In this document: positions 1-13,655 of the stretch, piece by piece
How positions within the stretch are numbered: the stretch's first letter is position 1
Layout: every line of letters begins with the position of its first letter
DNA from: Rhizomys pruinosus
Taxonomy: Eukaryota; Chordata; Mammalia; Rodentia; Spalacidae
Assembly: GCA_009823505.1 (NCBI GenBank)
Contig: VZQC01005901.1
Span: 322,514-386,513, forward strand
DNA: 64,000 nucleotides
Direction of reading: 5' to 3'
Program-made: the position numbers and the translations under genes
The notes under the pieces: model-generated
What the model was told of the DNA's origin: nothing
Databases searched by the model: none
The model's input: only the letters and a program-made list of their open reading frames with translations

Positions 1-181
1 CAGCTGATTGCTGATCGTTTGTCCTGCTGTCTTTGTTTGATTGGCCTTTGTGGCAGTGAGGTTGGAGTTATACCCCCAGCGGGATTAATGGTGTGGTCTT
101 TGGCTTGGTTTGATCTAGTGGCTGTGGGGGCGGAGTTTATCCTCCCAGCCGGTATTAAAGGCCATTAAAAAAAAAAAAAAG
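1..181 (+). repeat. Unclassified element with internal direct repeat and A tract
   Basis: Two diverged versions of one motif follow each other: ggagttatacccccagcggg (67-86) and ggagtttatcctcccagccgg (about 131-151), each followed by an attaa-type sequence. The block ends in a 14-base A run (168-181). An LTR end or a retroposed non-coding sequence are both possible; the left edge is cut by the window. Confidence 0.3.
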
Positions 182-1124
182 CACCACCAATCACCCCAAA
201 AGCCATGGTACTGTGTGTCCCAGAGAAACAGAAAGAGCACAGACAGGAGAAGGAAAAGGAAGAAAGGGAAGAGATAAAAAAGCAAGGGAGGGAGAGGGAC
301 ACTGGAACAGAACAAAGCGCAGGAGAGAGAAGAGGAAACAACAAGGGCCTGTGAGTCAGTCTCACCAGTGTAGCTCTGCCACCTGCTAGGGGACTCGGAA
401 TCTACTACTGCACCTACTCAGCCTTGGTTTCCTTCTCCAGAAACCTGAAATTACAATAACTAACTGAAGTGGTTTCATGGGAATTTGATGAAATAATTAT
501 TAAATTTCAATAGAATATTTTTCCTTCCCCGCTGGTTCTGACCCCTGGGCTTGTCTCTCCATCTTCCTATCTGGCCTCTTCCTACTCCCCTCTTTCTCTT
601 CCTCTTCTCCCTTCTCATTCTCACTGTCTGTTCATTCTGTAAGTCTTCCTTCATGACAACCTATGGGAACTATATACATGTTTTTCTCACGGTTGGATTT
701 TCTGGCTAAGTTGAACTTTCTTGCATTAAACTTTTAAGTAAGTCGATAGGTTTTTATTTCTCCTGATTTTTATAAACAGGTGAAGCAAAATAAATCCATT
801 TCATTTTGTGATCGTCAGTTCTTCCACAGATTTGTAACGCTCAATGAAAAAAGCCTTCAAGCTCAAAAAAAAAAATAATAATAATAATAACTGTGGTTTC
901 AGGGAATTAGATTCTAATTTTGTCATTAACCAAATGAGAATTTGCTACTCACACTTCGTGTTCCTACTACAAACCCCACTGTTAAACTTAATGTATTACT
1001 GGTGGATCTTCTACATGGCAGATATTCTCAACTCCTGCTCCAACATGTATCAGGGTATACCCAGGACACTGGATCTAAAACTGTCCCCAACTCCCACCAT
1101 TCCAGCTTCATCCATTCATGTAAA

Positions 1125-1312
1125 AATATTTATTATGCATTTGTAGGTTGTTCAGCAGCCCACATTTATACTTTATGCTACATATTTTATGTAGATAACT
1201 ATATTTCAATTAATTCTTCCAGTAACTCCATGAGCCACAGAGAAACTAGGTAACTTGTCTGGGGCCAAGCACTAAGAAGTGGTGGAGCTAGCATCGGGAC
1301 CCAGGGTGGCCG
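1125..1312 (+). repeat. MIR-like ancient SINE relic
   Basis: The tail resembles the MIR 3' region: attaattcttccagtaactc, then a stretch like gaaactaggtaacttg, then gtggtggagctagc. Diverged, identified by pattern memory only. Confidence 0.45.
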
Positions 1313-2220
1313 CCTCCGTGGAACCCACTTCTAGACCTTCCACACTGAGTCCAGGACACCAGGAGAAGCTGACCCAGCAAGAGAGCAGGGTTTCTAGACC
1401 ATATACAGCCTCGAAGCCAAAGCAAGGCTTTTGCCTTTTCTCTCAGTAAAATCTGAACACTTTGGAGGAGCTGGTGGAGGAGTAGCCAGACTTAACCAGC
1501 TTGTTCTCTCTGGTTACTGCCCTGAGAGGTCACAGAAAGACAGCAGTAGAAACAAGGAGGTGGCCTGAGGGGCTACCTGGCTCTCAGGGTCTTTTCTTCA
1601 TCTGTGAGATGGTTCCTGTTCGTTAAGTGGTTCTGGAGGATCCCTCCTCCTGTCATGTGTCCTCGTTGGTGATGTCCTCTCTGAGCCTTGCCACAATGAC
1701 CTTTTCCTTCATTGGTTCTTTCTGCCAGACTCTGTCAGTCTCACACCATAAGGAGTCTATGGAGCGAGCTCAATGAGTTGCTCCCATCTTCAAAGGCAGG
1801 ACTTCCTTCCTCTACAATCCATTTAGATTCCTACCTAACACTAGGTACCTGCTCAAGCTCTCTAGTTAATTAACTGCCCGCTTCAGTTTATTTGTGTTAT
1901 TTAACAGAATGACTTTTCAATCTTTTAAAGGAACAACAACAAAACAAACCACGTTTAGATTTCTGTCGACACTAGGCTAGCCCACCAACTCACACTATAA
2001 ATTTAAAGATGGGACCATTTAAATGCACAATGAATTGATAGTCTCAGGGAATGAGAAGACCATGTCAGACCTGCAAATGTCAATAATCCTCAAAGACTGA
2101 GGGCTATGCCAACCCCAAAAGGACTTAGAACAAGCAGATCAAGTTACAAATCTCAGAGAGCAACATCAAACCTGCAACTTTCCCCCAAGTGAGACCTAAG
2201 ATCAGAGGGGATAGGACAGC

Positions 2221-2259
2221 TCCCCCCCCCGCCCCACCCCCGACCCCCGCAGTGGGGGG
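2221..2259 (-). other. G-quadruplex-like run on the RXRG sense strand
   Basis: Plus strand: long C runs separated by one or two bases, then gcagt and a run of six G. The minus (RXRG sense) strand therefore has at least four G runs of four or more with loops of one to two bases, the shortest-loop type of quadruplex motif. It sits about 330 nt downstream of the exon 4 donor. The run also contains a short CCCCC/GGGGG hairpin. Confidence 0.6.
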
Positions 2260-2471
2260 AACTTTGATGTTCCTTCAGTGGAGCAGAGCACAGGGCCTCT
2301 GAAACCTCAGCTCTGAGACTTGCTCCCTAGTTACAGGAAGAAAAGGGGAAAGTGTCCTGCAAGGGAAGGGCTCCCTGGGCTCCCAGAAGATAGATGAATG
2401 AGGAGAAGAATGCCTCTTGCCCTCTGAGCTCTGTACATACACCTTTCCTTGAGAAACCCAAACTCCTCCTA

Positions 2472-5139
<2,668 letters not shown>

Positions 5140-5284
5140 CTGAGGATCTGTCCCCACAGATGGCACAAATATGTTTCACCAGAGACCCGGGGCTGGTGGA
5201 TGGGTAGTTCATGTTTCCAAGCCCAGGCAGACCTGGTAAAGGCTTGATGTCCTCAGAACTGCTGATGCTGTTGGCCACATTTAG
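5140..5284 (-). CDS. RXRG: RXRG coding exon 3 (end of A/B region and first zinc-finger cysteine pair, residues 100-147)
   Basis: This 145-bp exon has acceptor cttatag and donor GTATGG, starting in phase 0 and ending in phase 1. The peptide starts [18 protein letters not shown] and ends [12 protein letters not shown], the final Gly being split with exon 4. It carries the start of the DNA-binding domain: C139 and C142, the first two zinc ligands of finger 1. Met124 (codon at 5212-5210, in GNMNYPS) is where the shorter RXR gamma-2 isoform starts, as known for mouse and human; that 340-residue isoform lacks most of the A/B domain. This numbering, counted from the exon 1 ATG, reproduces the published position and supports the exon model. 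A gamma-2 promoter would be expected upstream of this exon, but none can be identified by eye. Confidence 0.97.
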
Positions 5285-6441
5285 CTATAAGAGAAAAAAA
5301 ATACAATAAAGCAGAGTCATTGAAGGCCAGTCCCCAAGGCCTTACGCAATGAGGGTCCACTTAAGAAGAGACGAGTTTCATTTGAAGAAGTAGTTTCCAA
5401 GGACAGAGTTCCCAAAACTACCAGTCTGTGACAGGAACTTAAGGCCGGAGGAGGTGCACGAGAGGAACAAGACTATTTCTAGAAGCCAAAACCTAAGCTG
5501 AGTACCACAGCACATCTCTATTATGCTGTCTGCTTGCTTCATTTTACTCACGAGTTTTACTTGTGCTAAACTGAACTGCACACCTAGGACAATGTCACCT
5601 GTGTGATTTTAAATTTTTTATCAACTACCAACTGCCGATTCAGCAGTGCTCCAGGAGGAGTTGTGGCCCTCAGGCAAGACATGCAGACTCAGAGCCGAGC
5701 AAATCCATCCATTACTCAATCAGGAAACATTCCCCAGTTCTCACTGTGCCAGGCAAACAAAAATGCATACCCAGGGGTTCTCTATCAAAAAGAAGAGGAC
5801 AGGTGCACTGGTCGCTATGGGCCCACCAAAGATGCTAACCCCAGTGCCCAAATCACTGAGCAGCACCAGATGGGAAGAATGCTCGTTTGTTTGTTTGTGA
5901 ACTTGGTGGTAACAAAGAGGTGGATCTTCCTGTTATAAAATATATATAAAACTGCACAGCCAAAGACTGGCTGTGCTTTGTCTTCCCAATTCCCAATGAG
6001 AGGTCCAGCATTCAGCACAGAGCTGATGCATTTAGAAGTCTGAATAAGTAAGCTTGTTTTTCCCGGTGTCCGTCCTGTGCCCCAAGTCCACAGGAGCTCC
6101 CCAAGTCTCCTGGTGGCCTCAGGGAGGTGAGCAAGCTGCTGATGCTCAGTGTTCTGTAGCCGTCAGAGAAAACAAGTTAAATAAACACGAAGCAGTTATC
6201 CAGTCAGAAACAGGTGTGTATTGCAGCTCTATCCCCAACCCCATGGGTGCTCTGCACCAGGAGACATCAAACCTAGAAAGCCTTTCTCTCAGTCCTCAAA
6301 GATGACCCAACTCCTTGTGAAGTCAGAGCATGTACAATTAAGAGCCAGTACACGGGTGGCTGGGGAGATGACTCAGTACTTGCTGTGCAAATGAGGACCT
6401 GAGTGCAATCTCGAAAACCCACACTTGAACAAGGAAATCAG

Positions 6442-6500
6442 GAGCTGGAGAGATGGCTCAGTGGTTGAGTGTCCTCAGCTGTTCCAGAGGAGCCCAGAGC
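6442..6500 (+). mobile_element. B2/B3 SINE, 5' part (split by an insertion)
   Basis: Starts ggagctggagagatggctca and stops after the box-B-like ccagaggagccc. The matching 3' part resumes at 7410, so the two halves flank a 0.9-kb insertion. Confidence 0.65.
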
Positions 6501-6805
6501 ATTTCTGTATAGTTTGCTTCCTGTTGAGGCAATAAAACTCCGACCAAATACAACTTGGGGAGAAAACAGTTTACTTCAACTTACAGGTTGAAGTCTACCA
6601 TGGAGGGGACCCAGAGCAGGAGCTAGGACAGAAGCTTGAAGCAAGGATCACACACTGCCTATTGGCCCATTGCCGGGCTCAGTTCAGCTACGTTTTCTAT
6701 TTTTATGTGGACTCTGAGGGTTGAACTCAGGTCTTCAGGTTTGTAAAGCAAGCACTTCACTGACTGAGCCATCCCCTCAGTCCACTCAGCTACTTTTCTT
6801 TAATA

Positions 6806-7029
6806 TTTTATTTTCATTGTTTTTATTTTATGTGTATGAGTGCCTTGCTAGCATGTGTGTAAGTGCACTCATGTCATGCAATGCCAGTGAAGGTCAGAAG
6901 AGGGCATCAGATTCTCCTGGAATTGGAGTTACAGATGGTTGCTAGCTGCCATATGGTTGCTGGGAATCAAATTTGGAGCTTCTATAAGGGCAGCCAATGC
7001 TCTTAACCACTGAAACATCTTTCCAGCCC
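6806..7029 (-). mobile_element. B2/B3 SINE, minus strand
   Basis: Reverse-complement features: tttatgtgtatgagtg, then gtcatgcaatgcc, then aaggtcagaagagggcatca, ending catctttccagcccc. Confidence 0.85.
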
Positions 7030-7056
7030 CTCGGCTACCTTTCTTTTCTTATTATT

Positions 7057-7207
7057 TTTTGTTTTTTTTTTTTTTTGTCTTTTAGAGATAGGGTCTCACT
7101 GTCCTGGAACTTGCTCTGTAGACCAAGCTGGCCTTGAACTCACAAAGATCCACCTGCCTCTGTCTCCCAAGTGCTAGGATTAAAGGCGTGTGCCACCACG
7201 CCCAGCT
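7057..7207 (-). mobile_element. B1 SINE, minus strand
   Basis: T tract followed by agatagggtctcactgtcct, ctggccttgaactcacaaag and the terminal gtgtgccaccacgcccagc. Confidence 0.9.
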
Positions 7208-7409
7208 CAGCTACCTTTCTTATACAGCTGAAGCCTACCTCCCTAGTGATAACACTACCCACAGTCAGCTAGACCCTCCTACATCAATTAGCAATTGAGA
7301 AATGCTCCCACAGACCCATACACAGGCCAATTTGACGAAGTTACTCACTTGAGGTTCCTTCTTCCCAGGTATATCTAAATTTGTGTCAGGTTAACAAAGA
7401 CTATGACAA

Positions 7410-7530
7410 GTTCCCAGCACTCATATGGCAGTTCACAACCATCAGTAACTCTTCTTGACTCCAAGGGTACCTGCACTCATGCACATACCCAGAAATACAC
7501 ACATAAATAATAAAATGAAATCTTTCTTTA
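7410..7530 (+). mobile_element. B2/B3 SINE, 3' part (continuation of 6442-6500)
   Basis: Picks up at gttcccagcactcatatggc, the B2 position directly after the break at 6500, and runs to an AT-rich tail. Shows that the 0.9-kb element landed in an existing SINE. Confidence 0.6.
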
Positions 7531-7624
7531 ACAAGCCGATGTGGTTATAATCCCAGCACTGGGGAAGCACAGACAAGTGGACCCCTGGGACCATTAGGAT
7601 GGCTAGCCTAGCCAAACCAGCAAG

Positions 7625-7625
<1 letters not shown>

Positions 7626-7669
<44 letters not shown>
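7626..7669. repeat. (CA)n microsatellite
   Basis: About 21 uninterrupted AC units, preceded by a degraded B1/B4-like fragment (7535-7620). Confidence 0.95.
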
Positions 7670-7990
7670 ACAAAGAACCTGTATAAGAATCCTAGAAACG
7701 TCCAGAAAACATCCAAGGGCTGACAACGGGGCCCACTGACTTCCTGTGATCTCCCTGAATTTTGATTATTGTACTCTAACTGTGTAACTGGGATTCTCAA
7801 ACTGAACCAGAGGTAGGATTTCCTTCTCTATTGCAGGACTTTGGCACAGATGGAAAGATCAATAAAACACAACCTACATTAGAACCTAAGTTAGGTTCCG
7901 TCTAAGTTCATTAGCTTTCCAACTTACTAAGCAAATTATTTGTTGAGCATGGGAAACTGACAGAAGCTCAGGATTAAATGCTGAGAGAGG

Positions 7991-8222
7991 GGCTGGAGAG
8001 ATGGCCTAGCGGTTAAGAGCACCAACTGCTCTTGCAGAGGACCCAGGTTCGATCCCCAGCACCCACATGGTGGCTGAGAACCGTCTGTAACTCCAATTCC
8101 AAGAGAACTCCAGTTCCAGGGGAATCTGACACCCTCTTCAGACCTCCGCGGCATTGCACGACAAGGGTGCACAAACTTGCATGCAGACAGTACATTCATA
8201 CACATACAAAAATAAATAAAAT
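7991..8222 (+). mobile_element. B2 SINE with perfect target-site duplication
   Basis: Full-length B2: ggctggagagatggcctagc, tRNA-like A and B boxes (including ggttcgatcccc), a body with an internal 17-bp duplication (ccaattccaagagaa then ccagttcc), and an AT-rich tail. The 17-bp ttaaatgctgagagagg occurs at 7974-7990 and 8223-8239 without mismatch, marking a fairly young insertion. Confidence 0.95.
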
Positions 8223-8304
8223 TTAAATGCTGAGAGAGGAACAGAAAGGGAAAGATAGACTTCAGTCCCTTGCTTTGAAATCAACCATTAAGAAGTTTTA
8301 ATTA

Positions 8305-8459
8305 GCCAGGCGTGGTAGCGCACGCCTTTAGTCCTAGCACTCGGGAGGCAGAGAGAGGCAGGTGGATCTTTGTGAGTTCAAGGCCAGCCTGGTTTACAGA
8401 GCAAGTTCCAGGACAGCTGGGGCTGCAAGGAGACCCTGTCTCGAAAAGACAAAAAAAAG
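8305..8459 (+). mobile_element. B1 SINE
   Basis: gccaggcgtggtagcgcacg at the 5' end, caaggccagcctggtttaca in the middle, ccctgtctcgaaaagac at the end, then an A-rich tail. Confidence 0.92.
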
Positions 8460-8885
8460 AATTTTTAATTAATTTGTGTAATAGGTAAAGACACTTCTGA
8501 TGGGAAGTCCCCTCCCGTTTTTTACATGAGACTAAGACAGGTTATTGGGACTACACCCAGGTTTTGTTCTTTTTCTATATAGTACAGAGCCTCCAATACC
8601 TGGGTGCTTGGAGGAAGAAGCTGGTGTCTAAGTCAGTGCCTGACGATTCTGACATGAGGCGGGGAGCTCTGAGCGAGGGTCTTGGCAATGGCATTTCTAT
8701 AGCTTTGCCAGATGATGCTGACACACTATTTTGGGTAAGAATCACCGGCATGGAATGAATTGTGTCCGTTTGAATTGTAGGCAACTTTTCCTGAATGCCT
8801 CAAGAACATAGCAATTAGCCCCTAGGTCTATCTCATAAAATGGAAGCATTTACGTCAGATGAGCCCAGGGAGGGAATCTTCTTTT

Positions 8886-9036
8886 TTTTTTTTGTCTTTT
8901 TGAGACAGAGTCTCTCTTAAGTCCCAGCTGTCCTGGACCTCGCTCTGTAGTCCAGGCTGGCCTTGAACTCACAGAGATCCTCCCGCCTCTGCCTCCCAAG
9001 TGCTAGGATTAAAGGAGTGCGCCACCACGCCCGGCT
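8886..9036 (-). mobile_element. B1 SINE, minus strand, with target-site duplication
   Basis: gtctttttgagacagagtct through gccaccacgcccggct. The 14-bp gggaatcttctttt flanks it at 8872-8885 and 9037-9050. Confidence 0.93.
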
Positions 9037-9264
9037 GGGAATCTTCTTTTATCTGGTTACAGCTCTTCGGATAAGAAAAATCCCAGGAATAAGGAGGCCA
9101 TCATCACCTCAGGAGGACAGAACCGTTCCTCTGCCTCCCACCCATCCCCTTGATCTGAAACTGCAGGCAGCGGTGACCACAGAAGAGTGATTACTGCATG
9201 GAGACCACCTATGGGAAGCCAGCTCAGCACTAATTCTGCAAATCCCCACAACAACCCCAAAAGG

Positions 9265-9265
<1 letters not shown>

Positions 9266-9314
<49 letters not shown>

Positions 9315-9338
9315 TCTCTCTCTCTCTTTCTCTCTCGT
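9266..9338. repeat. (CT)n / (GA)n microsatellite
   Basis: About 70 bp of CT units with a few C and T interruptions. Mirror-symmetric polypyrimidine tract. Confidence 0.95.
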
Positions 9339-9339
9339 G

Positions 9340-9612
9340 TTTGCGTGTCTGTGCATATGCAGAGTTCAGTGGAGGATGTCAGCTGTCCTGCTCTGTCACT
9401 CTACCTTTGATCCCTTGGGACAGGGTCTCTCACTGAGCCTGGAGTTAGGCTGGTGGCCATCAAGCCCCGCTGATCCCCTGTCTCCACAAAGCCGGACCTA
9501 CAGGTGTTCATGTTCCCACACCTGGCTTCTTTGTGGACCTTGATGATTTGAACTCAGGTCCTTTGCTAACCCAGAAGTGTCCTTACCCACTGAGCCGTCT
9601 TCACAGGCCCCT
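9340..9612 (-). mobile_element. B4 SINE, minus strand
   Basis: Contains gacagggtctctcactgagc, then ctggagttaggctgg, and closes with tgatttgaactcaggtcct and a degraded gccgtcttcacaggcccc, the B4 pattern (B1-like part fused to a tRNA-like part). Confidence 0.75.
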
Positions 9613-10683
9613 ATTTTTGAAGAACACTGAGCCTTAGAGCAGTGTTTTTTTTTTTTTTTCCATTTGTTCATTTAGAAACACTATGGAGGGGCTACAAGCA
9701 AGAAGACGCAGGCAGCCTGCAAGGACTGCCACTGAGAGCAAAGATAGCTGGGATGGTTAGTAAGGAAAGACACACTGTGAGATCAGAGAAGATTTCCTGA
9801 AGGGTGTGGCACTTGAGCCGAGACCTAACAGCCTTCAAATATGGATAGGTCAGTGATGGGTACAAGGCTTGAGAGCAAAGGCTTAAAGCGAAGCCCAGGG
9901 ACTTGTGTCCCGAGCATAGAGGCAATGGGTAGCTAAGGCCGAGAGGGAGGCTGTGCAGAGCCTGGAGGCTCATGGCGTGGCCAGGAGGATGACTTTAGTT
10001 TGGGTGACAATCACGGGCCACTAGAGGTGCTGAACAGAGACGTAATACCCTTCCAACTCGGCCTCAATGAGGCACCAGAGGCAGTAGGCTGAGGAAAGAC
10101 AGGAAGAGGCACAGTTAGCTGCCTCACCAGGTCAAACTTGCTAGAGCCAGGTGCCCAGGCTCCTGGATCCCAGGTCATCAGTCTTCCTCCACTGTGTTCT
10201 CTGGGGCTGGCAGGAGACCCTCAGTCCTTGCAACTGCCTGCCCCATATCCTTGTCTGGGAACCACAAAGGAGCAGACCAATTTTCAAGCATTCTCTCCCT
10301 AGTTTGAGTCAGCTCCCCCTCTCCCGTTCTCCTCATGAATTGAATGGTGGTGGGATGAAATGTTCACACAGGTGGGCTGAGGTTCTCTCTTCTGTCCACC
10401 CCTCCAGCTGCTTTGGGATTTGTAGGAACTCAGATGATGGTGGGGGGATGGAAGGCAGATGTCATCAGAGTACAGACCTATTACCTGCCTGGCCCCAGAA
10501 TCCCTGAACCTTGCCTGTCTTATTCCATTAGAGGCAGCTTGCTGAAAGAGGCACTTTAGAGCTGAGATTCGGCAGGCGGTCTACCCGGCCACTGCACACA
10601 GGCTACTTTCTGAAAGCAGGGCAGATCCACACCGTCTTACCTGACTTGACTGAGGGCTGATGCTTCCAGAGTGCTTCCGGAGC

Positions 10684-10786
10684 CAGGTGAGTTCAAGGCC
10701 AGCCTGGTCTACAGAGTGAGTTCAAGGACAGCTTGGGCTACAGGGAGACCCTGTCTCAAAAAGACCAAAACAAACAAACAAAAAAG
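10684..10786 (+). mobile_element. B1 SINE, 5'-truncated
   Basis: Starts mid-element at aggtgagttcaaggccagcc and runs to ccctgtctcaaaaagacc plus a CAAA-rich tail. Confidence 0.88.
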
Positions 10787-11084
10787 AACATCGGCTCCCA
10801 CATTTTGAGCTGCTTGCAACTTCGATTATTCCACCCAAGCCTGGCTAGGGGTAGTGTTCGCACTCTGGGGTGCAAATCCCACAGGTCCACACCTCTAATC
10901 TTGAGCCTGGACCACCACCTAGATTCTGGTCTGGGCCAGCAGATCTTGCAGACCCAGTCACTTAGCAGGGAGTCTGTTTCCTCATTTCTAGACTACATCA
11001 GTGTAAGCCATGTGTGCATGTCCTAGATATGAAAAGGTTGTGGTTTCTTATCTACTGAGCTGGTTGCAACCAAATCTGTTTTGT

Positions 11085-11195
11085 TTCCTAAAACAGGGTC
11101 TCACTCTGTACCCTAGGCTAGTTGTGGACTCATAATCCTCTCACCTCTGCCTCCCAAGCACTGGGGTTATAAGTAAGGACCACTATGCTAAACAA
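11085..11195 (-). mobile_element. Old B1-related SINE, minus strand
   Basis: Diverged: aaaacagggtctcactctgt, cacctctgcctcccaagcac, then a degraded 3' half. Confidence 0.6.
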
Positions 11196-11292
11196 ATCTG
11201 TTTTTCATTGACATTATTGACTTCCAAATATGTTTTCCTTTGAAGATTTTTGACCTTGATTTTTTATCATCAAATTGGATGTTTTTAAAAAA

Positions 11293-11502
11293 TTGTTTTT
11301 TATCTTTAATTTTTATGTGTAGGAGTGTTTTGCCTTCATGTGAATGTACTATGTGCATGCAATGTTCATAGATGCCAGAAGACAGTGTTGGATCCCCTGG
11401 AACTGGAATTACAGATGGTTATTAATTACCAAGTGGGTGCTGGGAACCAAGATCCTCTGCAAGACCAGCCAGTGTAAGCCCTGAGCCATCTCTCTAGCCC
11501 CA
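11293..11502 (-). mobile_element. B2/B3 SINE, minus strand
   Basis: tttttatgtgtaggagtg at the tail end, cccctggaactggaattaca in the body, gagccatctctctagcccc at the promoter end. Confidence 0.82.
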
Positions 11503-11743
11503 GATTAGATGACCTTTAAGATCTATTCTAGCTACACTGCTAACAATTTTTATTGAAGTATTCACTATAAAAAATGCAAACATTTGAGATGATAACTCAA
11601 TTGTCAATAAGTAGCTAAGCACAACTCAGTAGGGCTAGCACCCAGGTCAGGTAGCATGGTTAGCAAGGGAGAGAGGAGGGAGACTCCAAAGATTTATAAA
11701 GCCTTTTTATAGTCCAGTCAACAGAATTATTATACTGACAAAC

Positions 11744-11744
11744 A

Positions 11745-11781
<37 letters not shown>

Positions 11782-11786
11782 ACACA
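11744..11786. repeat. (CA)n microsatellite
   Basis: CA units with one TA interruption. Confidence 0.93.
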
Positions 11787-12069
11787 TGAGTGTGCACAAA
11801 TCTATAGGCTAGATCACTGTACATGCAAAATGCATAAATATTGTCCCAGTTAAATATTTGGTATCTGAAAATTTGCCCACTCTACTAAGATGCTCTGAAA
11901 GGCAGGAACTAAATCTTATATATTTTTATATCTCTAATACCTAGTCCTGGATATGGTTCCATAAATGCTGGTTTAAAAAAAAACTTTTCTAGAACTTTTC
12001 AGAAGCTTAGAACACCCAAATCAAGGATTAGTTAGGTATACAACATATATCATGTAATAATAATAACAA

Positions 12070-12262
12070 TAATATCATTTGACTTCCATAGGTCATTATA
12101 CACCTTAAGAGGTGTTTTTTCAAATCCACGTCTCCTTTGATATTCATAAAAAAATCCCTGTAGGGTAATCAGGGCAAGCACTTGTACTTCACAGTAGAGA
12201 AAATGAAACTCAGACAGAAATGAGCTAAAGTGGTTTGTGAAAGGTCACCCAGTCCTGGCTGC
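12070..12262 (+). repeat. MIR-like ancient SINE relic
   Basis: Diverged MIR-like pattern: gagaaaatgaaactcagaca, then agctaaagtggtttgtgaaa and ggtcacccagt, matching the typical MIR 3' order (A-rich, then 'gaggttaag', then 'ggtcacacag'). Confidence 0.5.
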
Positions 12263-13071
12263 TCGGTGCCAGCTCAGTGTTCCTCAGTTCTTAAGATCAA
12301 AAACCCAGAGTGCAGAAAGAAGAGTTCAAAGAGCAGAATGGCAGAGAGAGTGGGAGACCCTGTCTGCTGCCCACATGGACCACTTCCTCCCTCCACACCC
12401 AGGTCCAACTCACAGGTCACGGAAAGAGCATGCTTCAGTGGCGAGTCCCCCACAGACCCCGGGCTGAGCAGAGAAAGCAGGATCTACAGGAATGCTCTGC
12501 CCACAGCCTCCGAGTCTGGGTCCCTGTGGTGAACACCGAGGCCTTTCGCCTTGTGTCACCTGGTTAACTGGCAAAGTTCTGCATTTGTTTCCGGGGCCCA
12601 AGCTCAGGAGCACTGCTCAGCGTCCAAGGCTGCTTCACCAGCACTTGGCAAGCTTAATATAGCTCCCAAAGCCAAACTTGGCCCCAGTCTCTGCACACAG
12701 CCCAGTTGGCTAGGACCAAAGCTTTCGACTGACCTTTCAACCCCGATCCCTCTGTACAGGCATTTGGTCCAGGAATAGTGGCCCTGCCACTCACATGCTG
12801 TGGAGATGAATTTATTGGATAGGTTTGGCTCAATCAGAAAAGACTCCGCTGTGGTTGCTAAAAGCAACCTCGGAGGGACAGAGGCTGCCTGCTTCCTATC
12901 ATTCTCTCCCAGCTCACCCTGGCTTATTTATCTTCATAGCCACAGTGATTGCTATTTAAAACTATCTTGCTTGTTCCTTAAAGTTTTTGCTTATTTGACA
13001 GTTCAGCAACTTTATGCCCCCAAACCAGGGTGGTGTCAAATAGCAGCTGTGTAGAGTAGGTCCTTACAAAC

Positions 13072-13072
13072 A

Positions 13073-13119
<47 letters not shown>

Positions 13120-13147
13120 TATTTATTTATTTATTTATTTATTTATT
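13072..13147. repeat. (TTTC)n followed by (TTTA)n
   Basis: About 12 TTTC units run directly into about 7 ATTT units, which form the reversed tail of the following minus-strand B4 element. Confidence 0.92.
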
Positions 13148-13608
13148 GTGTTAGGGATGTGTGTTTGTGAGTGTGTGTGCACATTTGCACACATGCGTAT
13201 TCCTATTTGTGAAGACTGAACGACAACCTCAGGACTCATTCCTCAGGATTCATCCATCTTGTTCTGTGAGACAGGGTCTCTCACAGAAACCTGGAGCTCA
13301 CAGATAGGCTAGACTAATTGGCCCCAAGGATTGGCCTGTCGCCATCACTGTAGTGTTAAGATCGTAAGCATAGCCACCACATCCAGCTTTATATGTGGGT
13401 TCTGGGGATTGGACTCAGGTTTTGATTCTTGGTCAGCAAGTACTTTGCCAACTGTGCTTTCTCTCCAGCCCTATGTTCTTGTTTTCTGAGACAGGATTTC
13501 ACTCCATTGCCCAGATTGGCCTGAACCTCTGTGTACAGCTCCCCAAGACGGCCTTCCTCCCTCAGCATCCAACGCTGAGATTACAGACATGAGCTGCCAT
13601 ACCTGGCG
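13148..13608 (-). mobile_element. B4 SINE and an older B1-like SINE, minus strand
   Basis: B4 (to about 13466): gagacagggtctctcacaga, ctggagctcacagat, ggattggactcaggttttga, cttctctccagccc-like end. Then 13470-13608: ttctgagacaggatttcact to gagattacagacatgagctg, a diverged B1. Confidence 0.7.
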
Positions 13609-13655
13609 CAGTTATTTAAATAACTGAGAATGCTCTTTGTGAAAACCCAACTTTT

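Larger units (their letters stand above)
6512..7405 (+). mobile_element. Rodent L1-type 3' region or similar retroelement, itself carrying two SINEs
   Basis: Begins with sequence like ttcctgttgaggcaataaaa and acaacttggggagaaaacag, and ends near gtgtcaggttaacaaagac. The same family appears at 37.6-38.1 kb and 50.6-51.2 kb, so it is a dispersed repeat. I recall it as common in rodents but am unsure of its formal family. It is interrupted by a minus-strand B3 (6806-7029) and a minus-strand B1 (7057-7207). Confidence 0.6.

Noticed and set aside
7991..8222. tRNA-like A and B boxes as tRNA genes (here and in other B2/ID copies)
   Set aside because: These are pol III promoters of SINEs. The rest of the sequence does not form a tRNA, and many copies occur.
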